Assembly: GCF_001650495.1 (NCBI RefSeq)
Contig: NZ_LWCS01000015.1
Coordinates: forward strand, 1 to 64,000
Reading direction: 5' to 3'
Origin: Mycolicibacterium iranicum
Lineage (GTDB): Bacteria; Actinomycetota; Actinomycetes; Mycobacteriales; Mycobacteriaceae
DNA: 64,000 nucleotides
Position 1 is the first letter of the stretch. Each line of letters starts with the position of its first letter. The notes beneath the pieces are model-generated. The model was not told the origin of the DNA. It did no database searches and worked only from the letters and a program-made list of their open reading frames with translations. A program made the translations under genes and the position numbers. This document shows positions 1 through 7,982 of this stretch, one piece after another.

Positions 1-188
1 GGCGGGGGAGGCCGGTTGCAGATCGCGGCCTGCTCAACCTCGGGCGGACGTGACAGTGCGATCACCCACACCAGAAGTGCCGCGACCGCGAGGCAGGCAA
101 TCATCGCGGCGCCGGGTATGTAGTTGCGGCGGCGGAACGGCCTGCCGTGTTTGTCGAATGCCGTCCCCTCGGTGATTTGCGCGACCAC
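1..188 (-). CDS. cei: Envelope integrity protein Cei, N-terminal part
   Basis: This is the 5' end of a gene that runs off the left edge of the window. The 62 visible residues begin at a GTG with VAQITEGTAFDKHGRPFRRR, followed by one hydrophobic segment (about residues 25-44) and then SRPPEVEQAAICN. This matches the start of mycobacterial Cei (Rv2700), a membrane-anchored envelope integrity protein whose C-terminal part is extracytoplasmic. The GTG at 186-188 is chosen because it gives the family start; a GTG nine bases further upstream is also in frame. It is divergent from the DUF4193 gene, and a CRP-type site lies between them. The identification is confident although only the N-terminus is present. 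Confidence 0.85.
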   Translation of the reverse strand, partial: MVAQITEGTAFDKHGRPFRRRNYIPGAAMIACLAVAALLVWVIALSRPPEVEQAAICNRPPP

Positions 189-253
189 GCCCAGCACTCT
201 AGAGGCCGCTCCGCTGACCCACCGCCCGGCTCGTCGAGCAGCGATTTCTCTGA

Positions 254-269
254 TGTGACATAAATCACA
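254..269. promoter_or_regulatory. Perfect CRP-type binding site
   Basis: TGTGACATAAATCACA is an exact TGTGA-N6-TCACA palindrome, extended by one more matching base pair on each side (A253, T270). Mycobacterial CRP/Cmr (Rv3676 family) recognises this motif. It lies in the 178-bp intergenic space between divergent cei and the DUF4193 gene, 98 bp upstream of the latter's ATG. Binding is inferred. Confidence 0.8.
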
Positions 270-366
270 TGAGAACCAGTGTCAATCCGGGCACGAATCG
301 TTTGGTGGATGCGTTCGACGCTGGTACAAAGCACTGCTGCGAAAAAGCTTCATGGAGGGGACAGGC

Positions 367-669
367 ATGGCCACTGACTACGACGCCCCAAGGCGCACAG
401 AAACCGACGACGTTTCCGAGGATTCCCTTGAGGAACTGAAGGCACGGCGCAACGAAGCTCAGTCGGCTGTCGTCGACGTCGACGAATCCGAATCCGCCGA
501 GTCTTTCGAACTCCCGGGCGCCGATCTGTCGGGCGAAGAGCTGTCCGTGCGGGTGATCCCCAAGCAGGCCGACGAGTTCACCTGCTCGAGCTGCTTTCTG
601 GTGCATCACCGCAGCCGCCTGGCCAGCGAGAAGAACGGTGTGATGATCTGCACCGATTGCGCCGCCTGA
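367..669 (+). CDS. DUF4193 family protein (Rv2699c-like)
   Basis: A 100-residue acidic protein of the actinobacterial DUF4193 family, almost identical to what is known of Rv2699c. The first 60 residues are highly charged (EDSLEELKARRNE) and probably disordered. The C-terminus has two CxxC pairs (C73/C76 and C95/C98), which suggests a small zinc ribbon. The ATG at 367 is preceded by a good ribosome binding site (GGAGGGG); an upstream in-frame ATG at 352 overlaps that site and is not preferred. Its biochemical role is not known. The CRP site at 254-269 may control it. Confidence 0.9.
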   Translation: MATDYDAPRRTETDDVSEDSLEELKARRNEAQSAVVDVDESESAESFELPGADLSGEELSVRVIPKQADEFTCSSCFLVHHRSRLASEKNGVMICTDCAA

Positions 670-682
670 CGCTCCTGACGCG

Positions 683-1171
683 CTAGCCGAGAGCGGCGAG
701 GACCTTGTCCGGGTGCTTGGTGCTGATCAGCCAGTAAGGGGTGGGATCGTCCGGATCGTCGAGCACCAGCAGCACCATCGGGCCGACCCACGCCTTGTGC
801 ACGACGTATGCCGCCGGGTCGAGCTGGCGGCCCAATGCCGCGGACTTCGCCGACCGCGGCACCTCCGCGGACCGGGTGATCACCGAAGCGGGCAGATGTG
901 CCCCCCGTCCCGGACTGCCGACCCACAATTCAGCCGGCCCCCCGTTCTCGACCACCACGCGCAGTTCGGTCCTGCCGAGCCCGAGCAGCACCGCCGCGGC
1001 GACGGGCAGTAGCACCGCGTACGGCAGCCAGCCCGGCAACGCCTGCACGCCTTGACCGACCTCCAGCGCGATCAGGGCGCCTACGCCCAGGCCGGGCAGC
1101 CACCACCACAGCGGAACGGACAGCCGCTCTCGGTAACGAACCGTTTGAGCGGTGGCGCGCGTCTCTGACAC
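683..1171 (-). CDS. DUF3093 membrane protein (Rv2698-like)
   Basis: A 162-residue protein of the actinobacterial DUF3093 family. The GTG start at 1169-1171 gives [20 protein letters not shown], then two closely spaced hydrophobic segments (about residues 20-38 and 43-62) and a soluble C-terminal domain ending [16 protein letters not shown]. It is convergent with the DUF4193 gene and divergent from dut, with only 25 bp between the two GTG starts. Longer in-frame extensions upstream are antisense to dut and are rejected. Function unknown. Confidence 0.85.
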   Translation of the reverse strand: MSETRATAQTVRYRERLSVPLWWWLPGLGVGALIALEVGQGVQALPGWLPYAVLLPVAAAVLLGLGRTELRVVVENGGPAELWVGSPGRGAHLPASVITRSAEVPRSAKSAALGRQLDPAAYVVHKAWVGPMVLLVLDDPDDPTPYWLISTKHPDKVLAALG

Positions 1172-1196
1172 GCGGCCCAGAGTAATCTCTGACGTC

Positions 1197-1661
1197 GTGT
1201 CCACCTCTCTGGCGGTAGTGCGTCTCGACCGCGACCTTCCGTTGCCCAGCAGGGCGCACGATGGCGATGCGGGAGTCGATCTGTTCAGCGCGCAGGACGT
1301 CGAACTGGAGCCCGGCGCCCGGGCGCTCGTGCCGACGGGGGTGGCGGTGGCGATTCCGCTCGGTATGGTCGGCCTCATTCACCCGCGTTCGGGACTCGCA
1401 GCGCGCGTAGGACTTTCGATCGTCAACAGCCCTGGCACCATTGACGCGGGCTATCGCGGCGAGATCAAGGTGTCCTTGATCAATCTTGATCCAGCCGTCC
1501 CGATCAGCATTGCGCGTGGGGATCGGATCGCCCAGCTGGTGGTGCAGCGAGTGGAACTGCCCGAGCTGGTCGAGGTGACATCGTTCGACGAGGCCGGGCT
1601 TGCCGACACAACCCGGGGCGACGGCGGCCACGGATCCTCCGGTGGGCATGCCAGTCTGTAG
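1197..1661 (+). CDS. dut: Deoxyuridine 5'-triphosphate nucleotidohydrolase
   Basis: A 154-residue dUTPase, the exact length of the M. tuberculosis enzyme. It hydrolyses dUTP to dUMP and pyrophosphate, keeping uracil out of DNA and feeding thymidylate synthesis; the family is trimeric. All five dUTPase motifs are visible: [36 protein letters not shown], and the C-terminal flexible motif [11 protein letters not shown]. The GTG at 1197 matches the family start ([12 protein letters not shown]). A TAATCT hexamer at 1183-1188 lies 8 nt before the GTG, which suggests a leaderless transcript. Confidence 0.97.
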   Translation: MSTSLAVVRLDRDLPLPSRAHDGDAGVDLFSAQDVELEPGARALVPTGVAVAIPLGMVGLIHPRSGLAARVGLSIVNSPGTIDAGYRGEIKVSLINLDPAVPISIARGDRIAQLVVQRVELPELVEVTSFDEAGLADTTRGDGGHGSSGGHASL

Positions 1662-1690
1662 GTGGAGGTTTGCGTGGCGCCGGGTAGAGC

Positions 1691-2503
1691 ATGAGTAGAC
1701 ACCGCAGCGACAGGGCCACAGAGCCCGAGGAGGTGACGTCGGTGGATGCCGAGGACGACGAGCTGGAAGGCCCGTTCGACATCGACGATTTCGACGATCC
1801 GTCGGTGGCGACGCTGGCGCGGCTCGACCTGGGCTCGGTCTTGATCCCGATACCGGAGGCCGGGCAGGTGCAGGTCGAACTCAACGAGGCGGGCACCCCC
1901 AGCGCCGTGTGGGTGGTGACGGCCAATGGACGGTTCACGATTGCTGCGTATGCCGCGCCGAAGTCTGCAGGTCTCTGGCGCGAGGTCGCGTCCGAGCTGG
2001 CCGACTCGTTGCGCAAGGACGCTCCCCGGGTCAGCATCGAGGACGGCCCGTGGGGCCGCGAGGTGGTCGGCTCGGCGGGCGAGGGTGCCGCCGTCGTGCG
2101 GTTCATTGGCGTAGACGGCTATCGCTGGATGGTCCGCTGCGTGGTCAACGGACCCTACGAGCGCATGGCGGAGCTGGCCGAACAGGCGCGAAATGCATTG
2201 GCAGACACCGTTGTTCGCCGCGGTGATACTCCGCTTCCGGTGCGTACCCCGCTGCCGATCCAGCTGCCGGAGCCCATGGCCGCGCAGCTCGCCGCAGCTC
2301 AGCAGCAAGCCGCGCAGCAGCAAGCCGCGCAGCAGCAGGCTGCTCAGCAGGCCGGGGGACAACCGCAGGCGCCCGCACAACAGCAGCCGGTTCCTCCGCA
2401 GCCTGCCCCACCTCAGCAGCGCGACGAACCCCCGGCTCCCAACGCGCGTCGCAGCACGCTGGGCTCGGCAATGCAGCAACTGCGCACCATCACCGGCGGA
2501 TGA
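1691..2503 (+). CDS. DUF3710 domain protein (Rv2696c-like)
   Basis: A 270-residue protein of the DUF3710 family, 29 bp downstream of dut and probably co-transcribed. The N-terminus is very acidic, the middle (about 35-185) is the conserved domain (GSVLIPIPEAGQVQVELNE), and the C-terminus from about residue 198 is a low-complexity Gln/Ala/Pro tail with tandem AAQQQ units (2290-2350). Such a tail is prone to length variation. Cytoplasmic; no catalytic motif is evident and the function is unknown. The dut neighbourhood is conserved in mycobacteria. Confidence 0.85.
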   Translation: MSRHRSDRATEPEEVTSVDAEDDELEGPFDIDDFDDPSVATLARLDLGSVLIPIPEAGQVQVELNEAGTPSAVWVVTANGRFTIAAYAAPKSAGLWREVASELADSLRKDAPRVSIEDGPWGREVVGSAGEGAAVVRFIGVDGYRWMVRCVVNGPYERMAELAEQARNALADTVVRRGDTPLPVRTPLPIQLPEPMAAQLAAAQQQAAQQQAAQQQAAQQAGGQPQAPAQQQPVPPQPAPPQQRDEPPAPNARRSTLGSAMQQLRTITGG

Positions 2504-2565
2504 CGATCTGGCAGCGAGGCACGAGCCCGTTGCGGAATCCGCTGGTCAGGCCACGCGGGTAGCGG

Positions 2566-3285
2566 TCACGGGCGACCCTCGGCGTCCTGCAGCGCCGCCA
2601 GGCACTGCAGGCCCAGAATGGCCGGATCCGCACCGATCTCGTCGAGTGTGACGGTGCGCAGCGCCGCGAACGGGGCTGCCGCCACCCACTCGAGTCCCAC
2701 CTCCAACGGGTGTACCGCGTCGTCGGTGGCCGACACCACGCCCATCGGTGCGTTCAGGCCCTCCAGCTGGCCGGTCGTCGGCGCGACGAACCGCGCCGCC
2801 TCGTCCATCGCGTCCGGCAACGCCGGCCACTGGTTCAGCCATGAGCGGGTCAGCTCGTCGGCGAGCCATTTCGGGCTTGACGCCTGCATCTGGGTGGTTG
2901 TGGAGACCAGCCCTTCGCGGCGCAGAAGGTCGGCGGAATGTCGTGCGGCCAGTGCCGCGGGCGCGGTTTCGGGCTCACCGGTCCAGGCAGGCAGTGCTGC
3001 GAGCACGGCGGCGGCGCCTCCCGGATGGGTCAGCGCCCATTCGAGCGCCACGGCGGCGCCGATCGAGACGCCGCCCACCGCGATCGCCAGTGGTGCGGCC
3101 GCGCGGGCAGCGTTGTCGAGCTCCTCTCGGTAGCCGGCCACCAACCGGCGCGGTTGTGGCGGCGGGGTCACCACTACAGCGCCGACCTCGTAAAGCGCTG
3201 TGGAGAAGGCGCGGTAGACGAAGTCGTCGTCGGACCCCGTGCCGGGCAGCAGGACGGTGGTGATCCCACGGAGATTGACCGCCAT
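2566..3285 (-). CDS. Alpha/beta hydrolase (Rv2695-like)
   Basis: A 239-residue alpha/beta hydrolase. The start at 3285 gives MAVNLRGITTVLLPGTGSDDD, as in Rv2695. The nucleophile elbow GVSIG (in AVGGVSIGAAVALEWA) supplies a serine. Later residues include DAVHPLEVGLEW, which may carry the acid. The substrate is unknown. It is convergent with the DUF3710 gene and divergent from the OB-fold gene; an ATG 30 bases further upstream is possible but is not the family start. Confidence 0.85.
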   Translation of the reverse strand: MAVNLRGITTVLLPGTGSDDDFVYRAFSTALYEVGAVVVTPPPQPRRLVAGYREELDNAARAAAPLAIAVGGVSIGAAVALEWALTHPGGAAAVLAALPAWTGEPETAPAALAARHSADLLRREGLVSTTTQMQASSPKWLADELTRSWLNQWPALPDAMDEAARFVAPTTGQLEGLNAPMGVVSATDDAVHPLEVGLEWVAAAPFAALRTVTLDEIGADPAILGLQCLAALQDAEGRP

Positions 3286-3431
3286 GTTTCGATCGTGCCT
3301 GCTGAGGGAAGCCACCGCTCCACGACCCGCGAAACGCCCGTCCCGCGGTTAGCGCTTCGGAACCAACAGGTCTACCGTGGCGTTGGTCTAACACGAGTCC
3401 ACAGACGATTGGCAGAAGGTCAGGAGAAGCC

Positions 3432-3803
3432 ATGGCCACGGCCGAGGGATATCTTCGCCGGCTCACCCGCCGGTTGACCGAAGATCCGGAACAGCTCGAC
3501 GTCGAAGAGCTCAGCGATGAGGCTGCGAGTACGGGCGCGCAGCGGGCCATCGACTGTCAGCGCGGGCAGGAAGTGACCATGATCGGCACCCTGCGCAGCG
3601 TCGAGTGCAATGGCAAGAGCTGTGCGGGCGGCGTCAAGGCCGAGTTGTTCGACGGCACCGACACCGTGATGCTCGTATGGCTGGGCCAGCGGCGCATCCC
3701 CGGCATCGAGTCCGGGCGCACCCTGAAGGTGCACGGTCGCGTCGGCAAGCTCGACAACGGCACCAAGGCGATCTACAACCCCCACTACGAGATTCAGAAG
3801 TGA
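3432..3803 (+). CDS. OB-fold nucleic-acid-binding protein (Rv2694c-like)
   Basis: A 123-residue protein with a helical N-terminus (MATAEGYLRRLTRRLTEDPEQ) and an OB-fold of the tRNA-anticodon/RecG wedge type (EVTMIGTLRSV ... VMLVWLGQRRIPGIESGRTLKVHGRV). It probably binds RNA or single-stranded DNA. The ATG at 3432 has AGGAGAAGCC upstream. Its stop codon overlaps the GTG of the next gene (GTGA, 3800-3803), so the two are translationally coupled. Confidence 0.85.
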   Translation: MATAEGYLRRLTRRLTEDPEQLDVEELSDEAASTGAQRAIDCQRGQEVTMIGTLRSVECNGKSCAGGVKAELFDGTDTVMLVWLGQRRIPGIESGRTLKVHGRVGKLDNGTKAIYNPHYEIQK

Positions 3804-4513
3804 GCGGCCCCGGAACCGATCCGGGCACACAGAGCTCACCGGCGCGTGGCGCGGCCGTCCTGGAGCAGATGGGCGGCATCAGCGGCCTGATTTATTCGTC
3901 GCTGCCGGTCCTCGTGTTCGTCCCCGTCTCTTCGGCCTTCGGCCTCATGCCCGCCATCGGCGCAGCGCTCGGTGTCGCGACGCTGATCCTGGTGTGGCGC
4001 CTGGTCCGCAAAGAATCGGTCCAGCCCGCCATCTCCGGTTTCATGGGTGTCGGCATCAGCGCGTTGATCGCGTATCTGGTTGGCGCGTCTAAGGGCTATT
4101 TTCTGCTGGGTATCTGGACGTCGCTGTTGTGGGCCGTGGTGTTCACGGTGTCGGTCGTGATCAGGCGCCCCGTGGTGGGCTACATCTGGGGCTGGGTTAA
4201 TGCCCGCGATCGGCGCTGGCGAGAAGCCCGCGGTGCTGTGCTGGCATTCGATGCGGCCACGATGGTGTGGGTCGCGGTGTTCGCGTCCCGCTTCGTGGTC
4301 CAGCACCACCTGTACGACGCAGACCAGACCGGATGGCTCGGTGTCGCCCGGATCGCGATGGGATGGCCGCTGACCGCGGTGGCCGCGCTCGTCACCTATC
4401 TCGCGATCAGAAGAGCGCAGCGCGCCCTTCGTGACGCGGGCCTGAGTGAGGAGACAGCCACCTCTGAGAGTGACGCCGACGACACCAACGACCCGGTGCA
4501 CAAACCGAATTGA
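3800..4513 (+). CDS. DUF3159 integral membrane protein (Rv2693c-like)
   Basis: A 237-residue DUF3159 membrane protein. The GTG at 3800 overlaps the stop of the OB-fold gene. About five to six transmembrane segments are visible, starting with GLIYSSLPVLVFVPVSS and ending with MGWPLTAVAALVTYLAI, followed by a basic then acidic C-terminal tail (ESDADDTNDPVHKPN). The family is described in actinobacteria but its transport or structural role is not established. Its gene ends 7 bp before the stop of convergent ceoC. Confidence 0.85.
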   Translation: MSGPGTDPGTQSSPARGAAVLEQMGGISGLIYSSLPVLVFVPVSSAFGLMPAIGAALGVATLILVWRLVRKESVQPAISGFMGVGISALIAYLVGASKGYFLLGIWTSLLWAVVFTVSVVIRRPVVGYIWGWVNARDRRWREARGAVLAFDAATMVWVAVFASRFVVQHHLYDADQTGWLGVARIAMGWPLTAVAALVTYLAIRRAQRALRDAGLSEETATSESDADDTNDPVHKPN

Positions 4514-4520
4514 CGAGCTT

Positions 4521-5186
4521 TCAGCGCAGCTGAGGGTTCAGCAGGAGTTCGCGTAACTCGTCCTCGGCTGAGGCCGCCGCGACGAACAGAAGTTCGTCGC
4601 CGCCTTCGAGCGGCTCGTCGCGTTCGGGCACGATGACGCGCGGACCCCGCAGAATCGTCACCAGGGTCGCATCTCGGGGCAGCTCGAGGCGTTTGACGGG
4701 CTTTCCGCCCCACGGGGTGTCGTCGGGCAGCGTGATCTCGACGAGGTTGGCCTGCCCCTTGCGGAATTCCATCAGCCGCACCAGGTCGCCCACCGACACC
4801 GCCTCTTCCACGAGCGAGGCCAGCATGCGCGGCGTGGACACCGCGACGTCGACGCCCCAGGACTCGTCGAAGAGCCATTCATTGCGCGGATCGTTGACGC
4901 GGGCCACCACCCGGGGGACGGCGAACTCGGTCTTCGACAGCAGGCTGACGACGACGTTGGCCTTGTCATCTCCGGTGGCCGCGATCACGACGTCGAATTC
5001 TTCGAGGTTGACCGATTCGAGGAGGCTGAGCTCACAGGCATCACCGAGACGCCAGTGCGCGGCGGGGATCGCGTCGACGTCGATGTGGTCGGGGTTGCGC
5101 TCCAGCAGCGTCACTTCGTGCATTTCGACGAGCTCGCGGGCGATGGATCGGCCGACGGCACCGGCGCCGGCAATGGCGACCTTCAC
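4521..5186 (-). CDS. ceoC: TrkA-type K+ regulatory protein CeoC
   Basis: A 221-residue RCK protein: an N-terminal NAD-binding Rossmann domain (VKVAIAGAGAVGRSIARE) and a C-terminal TrkA-C domain ending GDELLFVAAASAEDE. These peripheral proteins gate potassium transporters in response to nucleotides. It is the downstream member of the ceoB-ceoC pair (29-bp gap). The GTG at 5184-5186 is the family start; the long upstream in-frame extension runs into ceoB and is rejected. The membrane subunit it serves is not encoded in a classical TrkH/TrkG form nearby. Confidence 0.93.
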   Translation of the reverse strand: MKVAIAGAGAVGRSIARELVEMHEVTLLERNPDHIDVDAIPAAHWRLGDACELSLLESVNLEEFDVVIAATGDDKANVVVSLLSKTEFAVPRVVARVNDPRNEWLFDESWGVDVAVSTPRMLASLVEEAVSVGDLVRLMEFRKGQANLVEITLPDDTPWGGKPVKRLELPRDATLVTILRGPRVIVPERDEPLEGGDELLFVAAASAEDELRELLLNPQLR

Positions 5187-5215
5187 TGAATTGCTCCTCG
5201 CATGCGCACCATGAG

Positions 5216-5887
5216 TCAGCCCTCCGCGTCTTCGTTCGGCGGCAGCGCGGCGATCGCGAGCGCTTCGGCGATGTGGCCGGAGATGGCGGCGAGATACACC
5301 TGGTCGCCGGCCTGGATGACGGTTTTGGCGTCGGGGAGTACTCCGGCGCCGAAACGTATCAGGAACGACACCCGTCCCGACGTCGCCGTCTCCAGGTCGG
5401 ACAGCCGACGGCCCACCCACTCCTCGTGCAGCGCCAACTCGGTCACTCCGACGTTGCCGGTGGGGTCGCGCCATTTGGTGGTCTCGGTTTCGCGCGTCAG
5501 CACGTTCAGCAGCCGGTCGGTCGTCCAGGGCACCGTCGCGACGGTGGGAATACCGAGCCGTTCGTAGACCGCGGCACGCTTGGCGTCGTAGATGCGTGCG
5601 ACGACGCGCTGCACACCGAAGGTCTCGCGGGCGACACGCGCGGAGATGATGTTCGAATTGTCACCGGAGGAGACCGCCGCGAACGCGGATGCATCCTCGA
5701 TGCCGGCTCGGATCAGCACGTCGCGGTCGAACCCCATGCCGAGTACCCGTTCCCCGGGAAAATCGGGGGACAGCCGGTGGAAGGCGGTGCCGTCGCGGTC
5801 GATCACGGCGACTTCGTGGCCGATTCTGGCCAGGCTGTCCGACAACGATGCGCCGACGCGGCCGCACCCCATCACCACTACACGCAC
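5216..5887 (-). CDS. ceoB: TrkA-type K+ regulatory protein CeoB
   Basis: A 223-residue RCK protein with the Rossmann glycine motif VMGCGRVGASLSDSLA near the N-terminus and a C-terminal TrkA-C domain (GVLPDAKTVIQAGDQVYLAA). Known in M. tuberculosis as CeoB/TrkA, linked to K+ uptake and pH/K+ responses. The start is the GTG at 5885-5887. Its gene is divergent from the KimA-like transporter, 100 bp apart, so a shared control region is likely. Confidence 0.93.
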   Translation of the reverse strand: MRVVVMGCGRVGASLSDSLARIGHEVAVIDRDGTAFHRLSPDFPGERVLGMGFDRDVLIRAGIEDASAFAAVSSGDNSNIISARVARETFGVQRVVARIYDAKRAAVYERLGIPTVATVPWTTDRLLNVLTRETETTKWRDPTGNVGVTELALHEEWVGRRLSDLETATSGRVSFLIRFGAGVLPDAKTVIQAGDQVYLAAISGHIAEALAIAALPPNEDAEG

Positions 5888-5987
5888 CTGATGGTCCTTT
5901 CCCGGCCGAGCCTCCTGCACAACCCGCGCCCCCGGAACGCTACCGCTTTCCGACGGCTTGCGGCCTTCGGGCTTAGTCTTGGCACTC

Positions 5988-7982
5988 GTGTCCAAGCTTT
6001 CGACCGTCGCGCGGCGGTTGGTGTTAGGCCGGCCGTTCCGCAGCGACAAGCTGTCGCACACGCTGCTACCCAAGCGGATAGCACTGCCGGTCTTCGCCTC
6101 CGATGCCCTGTCCTCGGTGGCCTACGCACCCGAAGAAATTTTCCTGGTGCTCTCTGTGGCGGGCTTGGCGGCGTACTCGATGGCGCCATGGATCGGCCTG
6201 GTGGTGGCAGGGGTCATGATCATCGTGATCACGAGCTACCGGCAGAACGTGCACGCGTACCCGTCTGGCGGGGGCGACTACGAGGTCGTCACGACGAACC
6301 TCGGCCCCACCGCAGGATTGACGGTTGCCAGCGCACTGCTCGTCGACTACGTGCTCACCGTCGCGGTGTCGATGTCCTCGGCGATGTCCAATATCGGGTC
6401 GGCGATTCCGTTCGTCAACGACCACAAGGTCCTGTTCGCCGTCGCCGCCATCCTGCTTCTGGCGTCGATCAACATGCGCGGCATCCGCGAATCGGGCACC
6501 GCGTTCGCGATCCCGACGTACGCGTTCATGATCGGCATGTACGTCATGCTCGCCTGGGGCTTCTTCCAGATCTACGTCCTCGGAACACCGTTGCGAGCCG
6601 AATCGGCGGACTTCGAGATGCATTCCGAACACGGAGATGTGCTCGGTTTCGCGTTGGTGTTCCTGATCGCGCGAGCGTTCTCGTCGGGCAGCGCGGCACT
6701 GACCGGTGTCGAAGCGATCAGCAACGGTGTACCCGCGTTCCGGAAACCGAAGTCCCGTAATGCGGCCACCACCCTGGCGCTGCTCGGCCTGATCGCCATC
6801 ACGCTGTTCATGGGGATCATCATGCTGGCCAAGGCGACGGGCGTGCAGATCGCAGAACGACCCGAGGAACAGCTCGTGGGTGCTCCGGAGAACTACCAGC
6901 AACGCACCCTGGTGGCCCAGCTCGCCGACGCGGTGTTCCACGATTTCCCGATCGGGCTCTACCTGATCGCAGGCGTGACGGCGCTGATCTTGGTGCTGGC
7001 GGCCAATACCGCGTTCAACGGCTTCCCGGTGCTCGGTTCGATTCTGGCGCAGGACCGTTTCCTGCCTCGCCAGCTGCACACCCGAGGGGACCGGCTGGCG
7101 TTCTCCAACGGCATCCTGTTCCTGGCGTTCGGCGCCGTCGCCTTCGTGGTCGCATTCCAAGCCGAGGTGACCGCGCTGATCCAGCTCTACATCGTCGGCG
7201 TGTTCGTATCCTTCACGCTCAGCCAGATCGGCATGGTCCGGCACTGGACCCGCCTACTGCGCACCGAGACAGACCCGTCGGCCAGAGCGCGGATGATTCG
7301 GGCCCGAGTCATCAACACCATCGGCTTGGTCTGCACCGGCACGGTGCTGATCATCGTCGTCGTCACGAAGTTCCTTGTCGGAGCGTGGATCGCGATCCTG
7401 GCGATGGGCGGGTTGTTCGTGATCATGAAGATGATCCACAAGCATTACGCCTCGGTGAGCCGCGAACTCGAGGCGCGCGCCGCCGAGACCGAGGACATCG
7501 TGCTGCCCAGCCGTAACCACGCGATCGTGCTGGTCTCCAACGTGCACATGCCGACGCTGCGTGCACTGGCCTACGCGCGCGCCACCCGCCCCGACGTGCT
7601 GGAGGCGGTCACGGTCAGCGTCGACGACGCCGAAACACGGCAGCTGGTGCACAAGTGGGAGCACAGCGACATCAGCGTGCCGTTGAAGGTGATCGCCTCG
7701 CCGTATCGCGAGATCACCCGCCCCGTGCTCGACTACGTCAAGCGGGTGAGCAAGGAATCGCCACGCACCGTGGTCACGGTGTTCATTCCCGAATACGTCG
7801 TGGGTCATTGGTGGGAACAGTTGCTACACAACCAGAGTGCGCTTCGGCTCAAGGGCCGGCTGCTGTTCGAACCCAACGTGATGGTGACGTCGGTGCCCTG
7901 GCAGCTGTCCTCGTCGGAGCGGCTCAAAAAGCTCGCGCCGGAGTCGGCGCCCGGTGACGCGCGCAGGGGTTTCCTCGATTGA
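5988..7982 (+). CDS. APC-superfamily transporter, KimA-like (Rv2690c-like)
   Basis: A 664-residue membrane protein. Residues about 40-480 form a 12-helix amino-acid-permease core (LPVFASDALSSVAYAPEEIF; YPSGGGDYEVV). Residues about 495-640 form a soluble domain (HAIVLVSNVHMPTLRALAYA) resembling the cytosolic C-terminal domain of the potassium importer KimA (YdaO) rather than ordinary amino-acid permeases. The GTG at 5988 is the family start. Its stop overlaps the TTG start of the next gene. It lies head to head with ceoB-ceoC, which makes potassium a plausible substrate; this is inference. Confidence 0.8.
   Translation: MSKLSTVARRLVLGRPFRSDKLSHTLLPKRIALPVFASDALSSVAYAPEEIFLVLSVAGLAAYSMAPWIGLVVAGVMIIVITSYRQNVHAYPSGGGDYEVVTTNLGPTAGLTVASALLVDYVLTVAVSMSSAMSNIGSAIPFVNDHKVLFAVAAILLLASINMRGIRESGTAFAIPTYAFMIGMYVMLAWGFFQIYVLGTPLRAESADFEMHSEHGDVLGFALVFLIARAFSSGSAALTGVEAISNGVPAFRKPKSRNAATTLALLGLIAITLFMGIIMLAKATGVQIAERPEEQLVGAPENYQQRTLVAQLADAVFHDFPIGLYLIAGVTALILVLAANTAFNGFPVLGSILAQDRFLPRQLHTRGDRLAFSNGILFLAFGAVAFVVAFQAEVTALIQLYIVGVFVSFTLSQIGMVRHWTRLLRTETDPSARARMIRARVINTIGLVCTGTVLIIVVVTKFLVGAWIAILAMGGLFVIMKMIHKHYASVSRELEARAAETEDIVLPSRNHAIVLVSNVHMPTLRALAYARATRPDVLEAVTVSVDDAETRQLVHKWEHSDISVPLKVIASPYREITRPVLDYVKRVSKESPRTVVTVFIPEYVVGHWWEQLLHNQSALRLKGRLLFEPNVMVTSVPWQLSSSERLKKLAPESAPGDARRGFLD

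Noticed and set aside
2280..2360. Tandem CAGCAG-type repeats as a repeat element
   Set aside because: They encode the Gln/Ala-rich tail of the DUF3710 protein; low complexity within a gene, not a separate element.
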